Shown piece by piece: positions 34,260 to 44,952 of a stretch of DNA of 44,952 nucleotides. A program made the position numbers and the translations under genes. Under the pieces are notes generated by a model. That model worked only from the letters and a program-made list of their open reading frames with translations. It did not search any database and was not told where the DNA came from. Source of the DNA: Bacteroidota bacterium (lineage in GTDB: Bacteria > Bacteroidota > Bacteroidia > UKL13-3). The stretch lies in NCBI GenBank assembly GCA_034439655.1, contig JAWXAU010000135.1, positions 1 to 44,952 on the forward strand, written 5' to 3'. How positions within the stretch are numbered: position 1 is the first letter of the stretch; each line of letters opens with the position of its first letter.

Positions 34260-34697
34260 ATGGCAAAAGAAATTACAGGATACGTTAAACTACAAGTTAA
34301 AGGAGGTGCTGCCAACCCAGCTCCGCCAATTGGCCCAGCCTTAGGATCTAAGGGTATCAACATTATGGAGTTTTGTAAACAGTTCAATGCTCGTACTCAG
34401 GATAAACCTGGAAAAGTACTTCCCGTTTTGATTTCTGTATATAATGATAAGTCATTCGACTTTGTGATCAAAACCCCACCGGCAGCTTCACAATTAATGG
34501 AGGCAGCCAAAATCCAAAAAGGCTCAGAAATGTCAAACCGTAAAAAAGTTGGTTCCGTTTCTTGGGATCAAATAAAAACCATAGCCGAAGATAAAATGCC
34601 CGACCTTAATTGCTTTAATATCGAGTCAGCCATGAAAATGATTGCAGGTACGGCCCGCTCTTTAGGATTAACACTTACAGGCAATTCACCCTTTTAA
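34260..34697 (+). CDS. rplK: 50S ribosomal protein L11
   Basis: L11 builds the GTPase-associated stalk base of the 50S subunit together with 23S rRNA. The 145-residue sequence has the hallmark proline-rich stretch ([20 protein letters not shown]) and the C-terminal rRNA-binding domain ending [12 protein letters not shown]. It starts 13 bases after nusG, without a Shine-Dalgarno sequence. I do not see a recognisable L1-binding mimic in the short spacer. Confidence 0.98.
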   Translation: MAKEITGYVKLQVKGGAANPAPPIGPALGSKGINIMEFCKQFNARTQDKPGKVLPVLISVYNDKSFDFVIKTPPAASQLMEAAKIQKGSEMSNRKKVGSVSWDQIKTIAEDKMPDLNCFNIESAMKMIAGTARSLGLTLTGNSPF

Positions 34698-34710
34698 TTG
34701 ACATACGAAA

Positions 34711-35409
34711 ATGGCAAAAATTACTAAAAAAAGAAAAGCTATAATAGGCAAAGTAGATGCTAACAAGCAATACACTTTGACCGATGCTTCTAAATTGGTT
34801 AAAGATATAACCTATACCAAATTTGATGCTTCAGTTGATTTAGATATCCGCTTAGGTGTTGACCCACGTAAAGCCAATCAAATGGTGCGTGGTATAGTTT
34901 CATTACCTCATGGAACTGGCAAAAACAAAACAGTATTGGTATTATGCACACCCGATAAAGAAGCCGAAGCTAAAGAAGCAGGTGCCGACCATGTTGGATT
35001 GGATGATTATATTGCAAAAATTGAGCAAGGTTGGACCGACGTAGATGTGATAATTACTATGCCAACAGTTATGGCAAAACTTGGTAGATTAGGTAAAGTA
35101 TTAGGTCCCCGTAACTTGATGCCAAATCCGAAATCTGGAACTGTTACTATGGATATAGGTAAAACGGTAAAAGAAGTAAAAGGCGGTAAAATCGACTTCA
35201 AAGTCGACAAAGCTGGCATTATTCATACTTCTATTGGAAAAGCATCTTTTACGCCTGAGAAATTATATGAAAATGCCGTTGAGCTTTTAGTGAGTATTTC
35301 TAAATTGAAACCTTCATCAGCTAAAGGTACCTATATGAAATCGGTTTGCTTGTCGTCAACCATGAGCCCTGGAATTATCATTGATCCCAAATCAATTCCC
35401 GGCGTTTAA
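34711..35409 (+). CDS. rplA: 50S ribosomal protein L1
   Basis: L1 forms the mobile stalk at the tRNA exit side of the 50S subunit and in many bacteria represses its own operon. The 232-residue protein has the L1 signature ([20 protein letters not shown] then [11 protein letters not shown]) and normal length. It starts 13 bases after rplK. A Shine-Dalgarno-like AAGGAGA follows it, in front of rplJ. Confidence 0.98.
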   Translation: MAKITKKRKAIIGKVDANKQYTLTDASKLVKDITYTKFDASVDLDIRLGVDPRKANQMVRGIVSLPHGTGKNKTVLVLCTPDKEAEAKEAGADHVGLDDYIAKIEQGWTDVDVIITMPTVMAKLGRLGKVLGPRNLMPNPKSGTVTMDIGKTVKEVKGGKIDFKVDKAGIIHTSIGKASFTPEKLYENAVELLVSISKLKPSSAKGTYMKSVCLSSTMSPGIIIDPKSIPGV

Positions 35410-35417
35410 TAAAAAAT

Positions 35418-35424
35418 AAGGAGA
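35418..35424 (+). promoter_or_regulatory. Shine-Dalgarno-like site before rplJ
   Basis: AAGGAGA ends nine bases before the rplJ ATG, ideal spacing for a classical ribosome-binding site. It stands out because tuf, secE, nusG, rplK, rplA, rplL, rpoB, rpoC and ahcY in this window all lack such a sequence. Confidence 0.6.
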
Positions 35425-35433
35425 TAGAAAACA

Positions 35434-35955
35434 ATGAAAAAAGAAGATAAAATAACTGCAATTGCTGAACTTACTGTTCAGTTCAAACAGTATAACAATA
35501 TATATATATCCGATTCATCGGGTTTATCAGCCTCTGCCGATAACAGTTTTAGAAGGGAACTTCATAAAAACGGTATCAAAATGGTGATAGCAAAAAACAC
35601 TTTGATTCAAAAAGCTATGGAAAATAGCGGTCGGGATTTTTCCGGATTATTTGGAACATTAAAAGGTACTTCTGCCTTAATGTTTTCAGATGATATTAAA
35701 GCCCCTGCAAAAGCTATCAAAACTTTTAGAAAGAAAGCTGAAAAGCCATCTCTTAAAGGTGCGTGGATCGATTCAGATGTGTTTTTAGGTGATGCCAGTT
35801 TAGATGCACTTATATCTCTTAAAACCAAAAACGAACTTATTGGCGAAATTATTGGCCTACTGCAATCACCTGCAAAAAATGTTATTTCTGGCTTGCAAAG
35901 CGGTGGCAACAAATTGGCCGGTATCATCAAGACTCTTTCAGAAAGGGCATCATAA
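35434..35955 (+). CDS. rplJ: 50S ribosomal protein L10
   Basis: L10 anchors the L7/L12 dimers to the ribosomal stalk. The 173-residue protein begins MKKEDKITAIAELTVQFKQY and has the conserved core with FRRELHKNGIKMVIAKNTLI and FGTLKGTSALMFSDD; the C-terminal helix binding L7/L12 follows (LQSPAKNVISGLQSGGNKLA). Only 24 bases separate it from rplA, so the usual long L10-leader structure is not possible immediately upstream. It has the one Shine-Dalgarno-like site of the operon. Confidence 0.97.
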   Translation: MKKEDKITAIAELTVQFKQYNNIYISDSSGLSASADNSFRRELHKNGIKMVIAKNTLIQKAMENSGRDFSGLFGTLKGTSALMFSDDIKAPAKAIKTFRKKAEKPSLKGAWIDSDVFLGDASLDALISLKTKNELIGEIIGLLQSPAKNVISGLQSGGNKLAGIIKTLSERAS

Positions 35956-36024
35956 TCTCGGCTTCCAACGCAATCAAATATATACAATCATTAATTTAAA
36001 CAATTTAAAAACACAATAAATATC

Positions 36025-36399
36025 ATGGCAGACTTAAAAGCATTTGCTGAACAGTTAGTTAATCTTACAGTGAAAGAAGTTAACGAATTAGCTCAAATTT
36101 TAAAAGACGAATACGGCATCGAGCCTGCAGCAGCAGCAGTTGCAATGGCAGCTCCAAGTGCTGGTAGTGGCGAAGCCGCTGTTGAACAATCAGAATTCGA
36201 CGTAATCCTTAAATCGGCTGGTGCCGCTAAACTCAACGTAGTGAAATTGGTAAAAGACCTTACAGGTCTTGGTTTGAAAGAAGCCAAAGATTTAGTTGAC
36301 GGAGCACCAAAAGCAGTTAAAGAAAAAGTTTCTAAAGCAGACGCAGAAAGCTTGAAGAAATCTTTGGAAGAAGCTGGTGCCGAAGTTGAAATCAAATAA
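36025..36399 (+). CDS. rplL: 50S ribosomal protein L7/L12
   Basis: L7/L12 is the multi-copy stalk protein that recruits translational GTPases. The 124-residue sequence has the N-terminal dimer helix region (1-30), an Ala/Gly-rich hinge (about 37-52) and the factor-binding domain with [20 protein letters not shown]. It follows rplJ after 69 bases. A structured 166-base spacer separates it from rpoB. Confidence 0.98.
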   Translation: MADLKAFAEQLVNLTVKEVNELAQILKDEYGIEPAAAAVAMAAPSAGSGEAAVEQSEFDVILKSAGAAKLNVVKLVKDLTGLGLKEAKDLVDGAPKAVKEKVSKADAESLKKSLEEAGAEVEIK

Positions 36400-36422
36400 T
36401 TGGTTTCGCAAAAACTTGTTAT

Positions 36423-36537
36423 TCAGACCTCAGGTGTTCAAAACACTAGGGGTCTGATTTAACGTATATAGAGGTTACATCGTTTGGCCTCTCAAAACAA
36501 TCGGACGATAAAACAGCCAACGGATTGAAAAATCCGT
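36423..36537 (+). promoter_or_regulatory. Structured rplL-rpoB spacer with hairpins
   Basis: The first hairpin has outer stem TCAGACC/GGTCTGA (36423-36429 and 36451-36457) and inner stem GTGTT/AACAC. It is followed by only three T residues, so it is a weak terminator or attenuator. A short GAGG/CCTC pairing follows near 36470-36492. The last hairpin, ACGGATT/AATCCGT (36520-36537), has a GAAA tetraloop and ends 28 bases before the rpoB start. These could set the ratio of L7/L12 to RNA polymerase or be RNase processing sites. Confidence 0.6.
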
Positions 36538-36565
36538 CTTAGGACTTTTAATATAAACTATTACC

Positions 36566-39500
36566 TTGGCAACAAAAAACAACAACAGCAGTCTTCGCAT
36601 CAATTTTGCGTCGCAAAAAACGATTATCGACTATCCGGATTTTTTGGATATACAACTCGAATCGTTTAGGGAATTTTTCCAATTAGAAACATCTCCTGAA
36701 AATAGGAATCATGAAGGGCTTTTCAAAGTATTCAGCGAAAATTTCCCGATCACGGACTCAAGAAATATATTTTTGCTCGAGTTTCTTGACTATTTTGTTG
36801 ATCCTCCACGTTACAGTCTCGATGAATGTATCGAAAGAGGATTAACTTATGGTGTTCCTTTAAAAGCAAAACTAAAACTTTCGTGTAGCGATAAAGAACA
36901 CGAAGATTTTCAAACAATTATTCAAGATGTGTACTTGGGAACTATCCCCTACATGACCCCAAAAGGGACTTTTATTATTAATGGTGCTGAACGTGTTATT
37001 GTAAGTCAATTACACCGTTCACCAGGTGTGTTCTTCGGACAAACCTACCATACCAATGGTACCAAATTATACTCAGCCCGTATTATACCTTTCAAAGGAA
37101 GCTGGATAGAATTTGCAACTGATGTAAACAACGTAATGTATGCATACATCGACCGTAAAAAGAAATTCCCAGTAACTACTTTGTTAAGAGCTATTGGCTT
37201 TGAAACTGACAAAGACATTTTGAACATTTTTGATTTGGCCGAAGAAGTAAAAGTTTCCAAATCTGGATTGAAAAAAGTAATGGGTCGCAAACTAGCAGCT
37301 AGGGTGCTACGCACTTGGATCGAAGATTTCGTGGATGAAGATACCGGTGAGGTAGTTTCTATCGAACGAAATGAAGTAATACTTGAGCGTGATACACAAC
37401 TAGAAGATGCAAATATTGACCAAATAATAGATGCAGGTGTAAAAACCGTTATTCTGCATAAAGAAGATGGTAATCATAATGATTTTGCAATCATTTTGAA
37501 TACCCTGCAAAAAGATACATCAAACAACGGAAAAGAGGCTGTTGAGCAGATTTACCGTCAGTTACGTAATAGCGAAGCCCCCGATGAAGAAACTGCCCGT
37601 GGTATTATCGAGCGTTTGTTCTTTAGTGATAAGCGTTACGATTTGGGCGAAGTTGGTCGTTACCGTATCAACCGCAAACTAAATAAAGACACATCCATGA
37701 ATGTGAAGGTATTAACCAATGACGACATTATCGCCATTATCAAATACCTAATCGATTTGTCCAATTCCAATGCCGATGTGGATGATATTGATCACTTGAG
37801 TAATCGCCGCGTGCGTACAGTGGGTGAGCAATTATATGCCCAATTTGGAGTAGGATTGGCTCGTATGGCTCGCACAATTCGTGAGCGTATGAACATCCGC
37901 GACAATGAAGTATTTACCCCTACTGATTTAATAAATGCCCGTACCTTGAGTTCGGTAATCAACTCCTTTTTTGGTACCAACCAATTAAGCCAGTTTATGG
38001 ACCAAACAAATCCGTTGGCCGAGATTACACACAAACGCCGTATGTCGGCACTTGGCCCAGGTGGTTTGAGTCGTGAGCGTGCAGGTTTTGAGGTGAGGGA
38101 CGTACACTATACCCACTATGGCCGTCTTTGTACCATCGAAACTCCTGAGGGACCAAACATTGGTTTGATTTCGAGCCTTTGTGTTCATGCCAAAGTAAAT
38201 GGCATGGGTTTTATTGAAACCCCTTATAGAAAAGTAACTTCTGGAAAAGTATCATCCAATATCACCTATTTAAGTGCTGAGGATGAAGAAGGAATGACCA
38301 TCGCCCAGTCGAATGCAACCATTAATGAAGGTGGAAACTTCCTTGAAAAAGCTGTGAAAGCTCGTAAAGAAGGTGACTTCCCGATGGTTGATCCTGCTCA
38401 ATTGGATTATATGGATATTGCTCCAAACCAAATTGTATCTATCGCAGCCTCATTGATTCCTTTCCTCGAGCATGATGATGCTAACCGAGCTCTGATGGGT
38501 TCGAATATGCAACGTCAGGCTGTGCCTTTATTGAAACCTGAATCTCCCATTGTGGGAACAGGACTTGAAGGACGTATCGCACGTGACTCAAGGTCTATGA
38601 TAACTGCCGAAAGAGAAGGTGTTATAACTTATGTAGATTCAAATGAAATTCGCATTAAGTATGATATGAGTGAGGAAGAAAAGATGGCGAATTTTGAAGA
38701 TGAAGTAAAATCATATCGCCTTACCAAATTCCGCCGTACCAACCAAAACACCAGCATCAACCATAGACCCATCGTAAAAAATGGACAAAGAGTGAGCAAA
38801 GGTGATATTTTAGTGGAAGGCTATGCTACCGAAAAAGGAGAACTGGCCCTTGGTCGTAACCTAAAAGTGGCTTTCATGCCTTGGCAAGGTTACAACTTTG
38901 AGGATGCTATTGTAATCAATGAAAAAGTAGTGAGAGAGGATTGGTTTACTTCTATCCATATTAGCGAATACGAACTTGAAGTTCGCGATACCAAACGTGG
39001 TGAGGAGGAATTGACCAACGACATACCAAACGTGAGCGAAGAAGCAACTCGAAATTTGGATGAAAATGGTTTGATAAGAATAGGTGCAGAAGTACATGAA
39101 GGCGATATTTTGATAGGTAAAATTACTCCCAAGGGAGAAACTGAACCATCGCCTGAAGAAAAACTTTTGAGAGCTATTTTTGGAGATAAAGCAGGCGATG
39201 TAAAAGATGCCTCATTGAAAGCACCACCATCGACCATGGGTATTGTAATCGACAAAAAACTATTTGCCCGTGCCAAAAAAGACAAACAGAAAGCTGATGA
39301 AAAAGTTCGCATTGCTAAGATTGAAGACAAGCATAGCAAACAAATTGCAGCACTAAAAGTGATTTTGGTTGAAAAACTTTTCACTGTGGTAAACGGAAAA
39401 ACTTCGCAAGGAGTTTCTACAGTTTATGGTGAAGAGATGATTCCAAAAGGAACTAAATTTAGTGCCAAACAATTGAATGAACTTAACTTCGATGTAGTTG

Positions 39501-40372
39501 ACAACTCAGGTTGGACCACAGACAAAGCCAAAAACGAGTTGGTGAAAAACATTATACTCAATTTCAAAATGAAAGCCAATGAGGAAATTGCCCGTTACAA
39601 ACGTGATATGTTTGCCATATCGGTAGGTGACGAGTTACCTTCAGGTATTTTGAAAATGGCCAAAATATATATTGCCCAGAAAAGGAAACTGAAAGTGGGT
39701 GATAAGATGGCTGGTCGTCACGGAAATAAGGGTATTGTAGCTCGTATTACCCGTGAGGAAGATATGCCATTTATGGAAGATGGAACCCCGGTAGATATCG
39801 TATTGAACCCACTAGGTGTGCCTTCGCGTATGAACTTGGGACAGATATACGAAACTGTTCTGGGCTGGGCTGGAAAAGAGCTTGGGGTAAAATTTGCAAC
39901 TCCTATTTTCGATGGTGCTACACAAGCAAATATTGATGAGTACACCAAAAAAGCCAACGTGCCTGAAAATGGACAGGTATTTTTATATAATGGTTTAACT
40001 GGTGAACAGTTTGATCAGAAAACCACCGTTGGTATTATATATATGCTTAAACTTGGCCACATGGTTGATGATAAAATGCACTCACGCTCTATTGGCCCCT
40101 ATTCGCTCATTACTCAACAACCTTTGGGTGGTAAAGCACAGTTCGGTGGTCAAAGGTTTGGTGAGATGGAGGTATGGGCATTGGAGGCGTTCGGAGCTGC
40201 AAATATCTTGCAAGAGATATTGACAGTGAAGAGTGACGACATTGTAGGCCGTGCCAAAACTTACGAAGCCATTGTAAAAGGGGACAATATGCCTACACCA
40301 GGTATACCCGAATCGTTCAATGTACTATTGCATGAGCTTAGAGGGCTGGGCTTGGATGTAACCTTGGAATAA
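36566..40372 (+). CDS. rpoB: DNA-directed RNA polymerase subunit beta
   Basis: The beta subunit forms one jaw and part of the active centre of RNA polymerase and carries the rifampicin pocket. The 1268-residue protein is complete. The rifampicin region is visible around [20 protein letters not shown] and [20 protein letters not shown]; further conserved blocks include [36 protein letters not shown] and the C-terminal [20 protein letters not shown]. Translation starts at TTG 36566 ([15 protein letters not shown]); no in-frame ATG is closer to the conserved start. The rifampicin-region residues look wild-type for the family. Confidence 0.98.
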   Translation: MATKNNNSSLRINFASQKTIIDYPDFLDIQLESFREFFQLETSPENRNHEGLFKVFSENFPITDSRNIFLLEFLDYFVDPPRYSLDECIERGLTYGVPLKAKLKLSCSDKEHEDFQTIIQDVYLGTIPYMTPKGTFIINGAERVIVSQLHRSPGVFFGQTYHTNGTKLYSARIIPFKGSWIEFATDVNNVMYAYIDRKKKFPVTTLLRAIGFETDKDILNIFDLAEEVKVSKSGLKKVMGRKLAARVLRTWIEDFVDEDTGEVVSIERNEVILERDTQLEDANIDQIIDAGVKTVILHKEDGNHNDFAIILNTLQKDTSNNGKEAVEQIYRQLRNSEAPDEETARGIIERLFFSDKRYDLGEVGRYRINRKLNKDTSMNVKVLTNDDIIAIIKYLIDLSNSNADVDDIDHLSNRRVRTVGEQLYAQFGVGLARMARTIRERMNIRDNEVFTPTDLINARTLSSVINSFFGTNQLSQFMDQTNPLAEITHKRRMSALGPGGLSRERAGFEVRDVHYTHYGRLCTIETPEGPNIGLISSLCVHAKVNGMGFIETPYRKVTSGKVSSNITYLSAEDEEGMTIAQSNATINEGGNFLEKAVKARKEGDFPMVDPAQLDYMDIAPNQIVSIAASLIPFLEHDDANRALMGSNMQRQAVPLLKPESPIVGTGLEGRIARDSRSMITAEREGVITYVDSNEIRIKYDMSEEEKMANFEDEVKSYRLTKFRRTNQNTSINHRPIVKNGQRVSKGDILVEGYATEKGELALGRNLKVAFMPWQGYNFEDAIVINEKVVREDWFTSIHISEYELEVRDTKRGEEELTNDIPNVSEEATRNLDENGLIRIGAEVHEGDILIGKITPKGETEPSPEEKLLRAIFGDKAGDVKDASLKAPPSTMGIVIDKKLFARAKKDKQKADEKVRIAKIEDKHSKQIAALKVILVEKLFTVVNGKTSQGVSTVYGEEMIPKGTKFSAKQLNELNFDVVDNSGWTTDKAKNELVKNIILNFKMKANEEIARYKRDMFAISVGDELPSGILKMAKIYIAQKRKLKVGDKMAGRHGNKGIVARITREEDMPFMEDGTPVDIVLNPLGVPSRMNLGQIYETVLGWAGKELGVKFATPIFDGATQANIDEYTKKANVPENGQVFLYNGLTGEQFDQKTTVGIIYMLKLGHMVDDKMHSRSIGPYSLITQQPLGGKAQFGGQRFGEMEVWALEAFGAANILQEILTVKSDDIVGRAKTYEAIVKGDNMPTPGIPESFNVLLHELRGLGLDVTLE

Positions 40373-40421
40373 CACCCCTCAAATTAATTAACCATCATTT
40401 TTAATATTACAAAATTTTTGT

Positions 40422-43400
40422 ATGTCATATAATAAAAAGGACCCGAAACTAAAAAGCAATTTTACGAGGATTAAAATTTCTTTGGCTTCGCCAGAGACAA
40501 TTTTGCAACGTAGCCACGGTGAAGTTGTAAAGCCCGAAACGATTAATTATCGTTCGTACAAACCCGAAATGGGTGGTTTATTTTGCGAACGTATATTTGG
40601 ACCTATTAAAGACTATGAATGCCATTGCGGTAAATACAAACGTATCCGTTATAAGGGTATTGTTTGCGACCGTTGTGGTGTGGAAGTTACCGAAAAGAAA
40701 GTACGTCGTGAGCGTATGGGACATATTAGTTTAGTAGTTCCTGTAGCTCATATTTGGTACTTCCGTTCATTGCCCAATAAAATAGGATACCTTATTGGTT
40801 TACCTACCAAAAAACTTGATATGGTTATATACTACGAAAGATATGTAGTTATTAAACCTGGTATTAAAGCCAATGATGGTATTACTTATTTAGATTTATT
40901 GACCGAAGAAGAATATCTTGAAATATTAGATACGCTTCCTAAAGAAAATCAATACCTAGAAGATACAGACCCTAATAAATTTGTAGCCAAAATGGGTGCC
41001 GAAGGTTTGTGGGAAATACTTACCAAACTCGATTTGGATCAAATGAGTTATGACTTACGTAACCAAGCCGCTAACGAAACTTCACAACAACGTAAAAGTG
41101 AGGCTTTGAAACGTTTGAAAGTTATCGAGGGTTTCCGTTCGGCCAAACAAAATGGCGTAGAAAACAGACCTGAGTGGATGATTTTACGCATGCTTCCTGT
41201 TATACCACCAGAACTTAGGCCCTTAGTGCCTTTGGAAGGTGGCCGTTTTGCTACTTCCGATTTGAATGACCTTTATAGAAGAGTTATTATAAGAAACAAC
41301 CGTTTGAAAAGATTGGTAGAAATAAAAGCCCCTGAGGTAATTTTGCGTAACGAAAAACGTATGCTTCAAGAAGCTGTCGATTCGTTGCTTGATAATACCC
41401 GTCGTGCCAGTGCTGTAAAATCTGAGGGTAACAGACCTTTGAAATCTTTGAGCGATATGCTTAAAGGTAAACAAGGTCGTTTCCGTATGAACCTACTTGG
41501 TAAACGTGTTGACTATTCTGGTCGTTCGGTAATTGTAGTAGGTCCTAATTTGAAATTGCATGAATGTGGCCTTCCCAAAGGCATGGCTGCCGAGCTTTTC
41601 AAACCATTTATTATTCGCAAATTATTAGAAAGAGGTATTGTAAAAACAGTCAAATCTGCTAAGAAATTGGTGGATCGTAAAGAAGCTATTATATGGGATA
41701 TCCTTGAGAATATTTTGAAAGGCCACCCAATATTGCTGAATCGTGCTCCTACACTGCACAGACTTGGTATACAAGCTTTCCAACCTAAACTGATTGAAGG
41801 TAAAGCTATACAATTACATCCATTAACTTGTACTGGTTTTAACGCCGACTTTGACGGTGACCAAATGGCTGTGCACGTACCATTGGGTAATGCTGCTATT
41901 TTGGAAGCCCAATTGTTGATGCTTGCTTCGCACAATATCTTAAACCCTGCCAATGGTACTCCTATTACTGTTCCTTCTCAGGATATGGTACTTGGTTTAT
42001 ACTATCTTACTAAAGGTCGTAACCATACCAAAGAGCATCCTGTTGCTGGCGAAGGCATGACATTTTATAGCCCTGAAGAAGTTATTATAGCTTTAAATGA
42101 AAAGATAGTTGACCTTCATGCCAATATAAAAGTGAAAGTAACTACCTTGGACGAAAATGGCGAATCAATACAAAAAATTATAGAAACTTGTGTAGGTCGT
42201 GTTATTTTAAACCAAGTAGTGCCAACTGAAATTGGCTATGTAAATACACTTTTGACCAAGAAGAGTTTGCGTGATATTATAGGTGAAAGCATTAAGAAAG
42301 CTGGAACTGCACGTACTGCTAAATTCTTGGACGATATTAAGGATTTGGGATACTATCACTCTTTCAGAGGTGGATTGTCATTCAACCTTTCTCATGTGCA
42401 GATTCCTAAAGAAAAAACACAATACATTAAAGAAGCCAATATCGAAATTGCAACTATTAAAGACAATTACGAGAATGGTTTTATTACGAATAACGAAAGA
42501 TATAATCAGGTAATTGACCTTTGGACACGTGTAAACAACCGTCTTTCGGATGTGTTGATGAAACAATTATCAAGCGACGATCAAGGATTTAATCCTGTAT
42601 ATATGATGCTTGACAGCGGGGCCCGTGGATCTAAAGAGCAAATTCGTCAGCTTGGTGGAATGCGTGGATTAATGGCTAAACCACAGAAGAACCTTTCTGG
42701 TTCTGGTACTGGTGAGATTATCGAAAACCCGATTTTATCAAATTTGAAAGAAGGTCTTTCGGTACTGGAATACTTTATCTCCACTCACGGAGCTCGTAAA
42801 GGTTTGGCCGATACGGCTCTTAAAACTGCGGATGCGGGTTACCTTACCCGTCGTTTGCACGATGTGGCTCAGGATCTTGTTATCAATGAAGTTGACTGTG
42901 GAACCCTTCGTGGTATCCCTGCAACGGCGTTGAAAGAAAATGAAGACGTAATCGAATCATTATATGACAGAATATTAGGCCGCTTCTGCTTGCATGATAT
43001 CTATCATCCATTAACAAATAAACTTATTGCAACTGCAGGTACTGAGCTCAACGAAGACTTATCTGTAGCAATTGACGAATCGCCTATTGAAATGGTTGAA
43101 ATTCGTTCCTTACTTACTTGCGAAGCCAAAGTGGGTGCCTGCACCAAATGCTATGGCCGTAACCTTGCTTCTGGACGTACCGTTCAGAAAGGTGAAGCCG
43201 TTGGTGTTATTGCAGCCCAATCAATTGGGGAGCCTGGTACACAGCTTACACTTCGTACTTTCCACGGTGGTGGTACTGCTTCCAATATTGCAACTGAATC
43301 GACCATGGTTGCTAAGTTCTCGGGTAAACTTGAGATTGAAGATGTGCGTACCGTTAAATACAAAGGCGATAACGATGAAGAAGAACAAGTTGTTGTTGTG

Positions 43401-44738
43401 AACCGCCAAGGTGAGGTTAGAATTATAGATGAAAAATCTGGTACTGTTATTATTACCAATAATATTCCTTATGGCTCGGTATTGTATGTAAAAGATGGCC
43501 AAAAGGTAGAAAAAGGTGACAAGATTTGTGCATGGGATCCTTTTAATGCTTTGATATTAACTGACCTTCCTGGTAAAATCGTATTTGATAATTTGATTGA
43601 AGGTATTACTTATAAAGATGAAACTGACGAGCAAACAGGTCACAAAGAATCGGTAATTATAGAAAGTAAAGATAAAACCAAAATTCCTTTGATTCGTGTA
43701 GAAGATAAAGGTGGTAAAGTGATCAAAGAATTTAACTTACCTGTGGGTGCCCACATTATGGTTGAAACTGAAGCCAAGGTAAAAGCAGGACAAGTAATTG
43801 TGAAGATACCTCGTATGGTGGGTAAAACCCGAGATATTACAGGTGGTCTTCCCCGTGTTACAGAGTTATTTGAAGCACGTAACCCTTCAAATCCTGCGGT
43901 AGTTACCGAGATTGACGGTGTTGTGACTTATGGCGGTATCAAACGTGGTAATCGTGAGATTATGATTGAATCGAAAGAAGGTGAGATTAAAAGATATCTG
44001 GTTTCTTTGGGCAAACATATTTTGGTGCAAGATGGCGACTATGTGAAAGCTGGTCAACCGATGAGTGATGGAGCCATTACGCCTCAGGATATTTTAAGAA
44101 TTCAAGGTACACTTGCGGTTCAAATGTATATAATCAATGGTATCCAAGAAGTTTATCGCTTGCAAGGTGTTAAAATTAATGACAAACACGTAGAAGTAAT
44201 TGTACGTCAAATGATGCAGAAGTTTACCGTTGCCGACCCTGGAGACACCCGTTTCCTTGAAGGTGAAGTGGTAGAACGCCTTGACTTTAAAGACCAAAAC
44301 GATTGGATATATGATAAGAAAGTAGTAAGTGACCCTGGTGATAGCCCAGCGATGAAAGCGGGTATGATAGTGAGCATGCGTAAACTGCGTGACGAAAACT
44401 CAAGCTTGAAACGTAAGGATTTAACTTTGGTTCAATACCGTGATGCAAAACCTGCTACCTCTAGCTCGGTGCTGCAAGGAATTACCAAAGCATCATTGGG
44501 CACACAAAGCTTTATGAGTGCTGCATCGTTCCAGGAAACCACCAAGGTGCTAAACGAAGCAGCGGTACAAGGTAAAATAGACGATATGCTAGGCCTAAAA
44601 GAGAATGTAATTGTAGGACACTTGATACCTGCCGGAACTGGAATGCGTGATTACGACAAACTAGTAGTAGGTTCGCAAGAAGAGTACGATGCATTGTTAG
44701 CTTCTAAAAAAGAAAGCCGCACAGCGAAAGTTAGTTAG
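40422..44738 (+). CDS. rpoC: DNA-directed RNA polymerase subunit beta'
   Basis: The beta' subunit holds the catalytic magnesium of RNA polymerase. The 1438-residue protein is complete: N-terminal zinc site C67, C69, C82, C85; catalytic [10 protein letters not shown] with D476, D478 and D480; second zinc site C826, C900, C907, C910; bridge/trigger region with [17 protein letters not shown]. The C-terminal end ([20 protein letters not shown] and [12 protein letters not shown]) is typical. It lies 49 bases after rpoB and ends the operon at a strong terminator. Confidence 0.98.
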   Translation: MSYNKKDPKLKSNFTRIKISLASPETILQRSHGEVVKPETINYRSYKPEMGGLFCERIFGPIKDYECHCGKYKRIRYKGIVCDRCGVEVTEKKVRRERMGHISLVVPVAHIWYFRSLPNKIGYLIGLPTKKLDMVIYYERYVVIKPGIKANDGITYLDLLTEEEYLEILDTLPKENQYLEDTDPNKFVAKMGAEGLWEILTKLDLDQMSYDLRNQAANETSQQRKSEALKRLKVIEGFRSAKQNGVENRPEWMILRMLPVIPPELRPLVPLEGGRFATSDLNDLYRRVIIRNNRLKRLVEIKAPEVILRNEKRMLQEAVDSLLDNTRRASAVKSEGNRPLKSLSDMLKGKQGRFRMNLLGKRVDYSGRSVIVVGPNLKLHECGLPKGMAAELFKPFIIRKLLERGIVKTVKSAKKLVDRKEAIIWDILENILKGHPILLNRAPTLHRLGIQAFQPKLIEGKAIQLHPLTCTGFNADFDGDQMAVHVPLGNAAILEAQLLMLASHNILNPANGTPITVPSQDMVLGLYYLTKGRNHTKEHPVAGEGMTFYSPEEVIIALNEKIVDLHANIKVKVTTLDENGESIQKIIETCVGRVILNQVVPTEIGYVNTLLTKKSLRDIIGESIKKAGTARTAKFLDDIKDLGYYHSFRGGLSFNLSHVQIPKEKTQYIKEANIEIATIKDNYENGFITNNERYNQVIDLWTRVNNRLSDVLMKQLSSDDQGFNPVYMMLDSGARGSKEQIRQLGGMRGLMAKPQKNLSGSGTGEIIENPILSNLKEGLSVLEYFISTHGARKGLADTALKTADAGYLTRRLHDVAQDLVINEVDCGTLRGIPATALKENEDVIESLYDRILGRFCLHDIYHPLTNKLIATAGTELNEDLSVAIDESPIEMVEIRSLLTCEAKVGACTKCYGRNLASGRTVQKGEAVGVIAAQSIGEPGTQLTLRTFHGGGTASNIATESTMVAKFSGKLEIEDVRTVKYKGDNDEEEQVVVVNRQGEVRIIDEKSGTVIITNNIPYGSVLYVKDGQKVEKGDKICAWDPFNALILTDLPGKIVFDNLIEGITYKDETDEQTGHKESVIIESKDKTKIPLIRVEDKGGKVIKEFNLPVGAHIMVETEAKVKAGQVIVKIPRMVGKTRDITGGLPRVTELFEARNPSNPAVVTEIDGVVTYGGIKRGNREIMIESKEGEIKRYLVSLGKHILVQDGDYVKAGQPMSDGAITPQDILRIQGTLAVQMYIINGIQEVYRLQGVKINDKHVEVIVRQMMQKFTVADPGDTRFLEGEVVERLDFKDQNDWIYDKKVVSDPGDSPAMKAGMIVSMRKLRDENSSLKRKDLTLVQYRDAKPATSSSVLQGITKASLGTQSFMSAASFQETTKVLNEAAVQGKIDDMLGLKENVIVGHLIPAGTGMRDYDKLVVGSQEEYDALLASKKESRTAKVS

Positions 44739-44784
44739 TATAAAGTATATAGTAGCAAGTATAATATTTGCTACTCCATAAACA

Positions 44785-44818
44785 AAAAACCCTTGAGTGA
44801 ATGCTCAAGGGTTTTTTT
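44785..44818 (+). terminator. Intrinsic terminator of the rpoBC operon
   Basis: A perfect 13-bp stem AAAAACCCTTGAG/CTCAAGGGTTTTT with a 6-base loop and T-run, 46 bases after the rpoC stop. Confidence 0.93.
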
Positions 44819-44822
44819 ATAC

Positions 44823-44874
44823 CCATTCTACAAACCTAAAATAGTCAAAAGACTATTTTAGGTTTGTAGAATGG
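44823..44874. repeat. Perfect 24-bp inverted repeat with 4-base loop
   Basis: The arms 44823-44846 and 44851-44874 are exact reverse complements around AAAA. The right arm ends in GGTTTGTAGAATGG, which is the start of repeat copy C and is also found in copy A at 12943-12955. It begins right after the rpoC terminator. Confidence 0.85.
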
Positions 44875-44952
44875 TAATGCCGAACTACATCCCGAAAGCA
44901 TTCGGGATTAGTCCCTTTCTTTTGGACTATTATATATTGAGTTTCGGTATTA
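44861..44952. repeat. Structured intergenic repeat, copy C (reaches window edge)
   Basis: This is the clearest copy. The outer stem is TAATGCCGAA (44875-44884) with TTCGGTATTA (44943-44952), one G-T pair. Inside are two hairpins: ATCCCGAA-AGCA-TTCGGGAT (44889-44908) and TAGTCC/GGACTA (about 44909-44929) with a pyrimidine loop. Together these could fold as a three-way junction. The window ends at the last base of the outer stem, so any extension is unseen. Confidence 0.78.

Noticed and set aside
35410-35433. Classical L10(L12)4 leader before rplJ
   Set aside because: Only 24 bases separate rplA and rplJ, so the kink-turn leader used elsewhere cannot fit in this spacer.
38861-39384. Long open frames on the minus strand inside rpoB (and similar ones in rpoC, rplA and rplL)
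   Set aside because: They lie wholly within highly conserved coding sequence and encode no recognisable domain; they are by-products of codon use.

Overview
The window looks like chromosomal DNA from a Bacteroidota bacterium (class Bacteroidia in the broad sense; I cannot place it lower). The evidence is: AT-rich spacers, almost no Shine-Dalgarno sequences, promoters of the TTTG-N19-21-TAnnTTTG type (clearest before ahcY, 11482-11513), a Por-secretion-type (T9SS) C-terminal tail on a secreted FG-GAP protein, a biotin ligase beside rsfS, and tRNA genes clustered around tuf ahead of secE-nusG-rplKAJL-rpoBC.

Layout. (1) 1-3230, minus strand: a molybdenum-cofactor operon moaA-moeA-tauE/safE-like-moaD that runs off the left edge. 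(2) 3295-5481, plus strand: two coupled GT4 glycosyltransferases. (3) 5482-12890: housekeeping genes: birA (-) and rsfS (+) divergent; argS-cca-sco-rsmE as a tight minus-strand series; ahcY (+) with its own promoter and terminator. (4) 12891-13157: two tandem copies of a structured intergenic repeat whose third copy lies at the right edge after rpoC. (5) 13158-21092, minus strand: an exopolysaccharide operon read wza, wzc-type tyrosine kinase, UDP-HexNAc dehydrogenase, UDP-glucuronate 4-epimerase, GT2, GT4. Two uronate-forming enzymes imply an acidic polymer; no Wzx flippase or Wzy polymerase is in the window. (6) 21131-27588: a POT peptide transporter with an extra domain, a small lipoprotein gene broken by an amber codon and carrying a GC-rich palindrome, another lipoprotein, a SprT-like metalloprotein and a T9SS-exported FG-GAP protein. 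(7) 27797-31381, plus strand: murF and two predicted outer-membrane beta-barrel proteins. (8) 31553-44818, plus strand: the translation/transcription block tRNA-Thr, tRNA-Tyr, tRNA-Gly, tRNA-Thr, tuf, tRNA-Trp, secE, nusG, rplK, rplA, rplJ, rplL, rpoB, rpoC and a terminator.

Most of the window is ordinary core genome. I do not see a clear new multi-gene system. The items most worth a second look are the nested-palindrome repeat family (12943-13127 and 44823-44952), the extreme Gly-Tyr tail of the tyrosine kinase, the interrupted lipoprotein gene with a palindrome inside its reading frame, the single Shine-Dalgarno-like site in front of rplJ, and the structured rplL-rpoB spacer.
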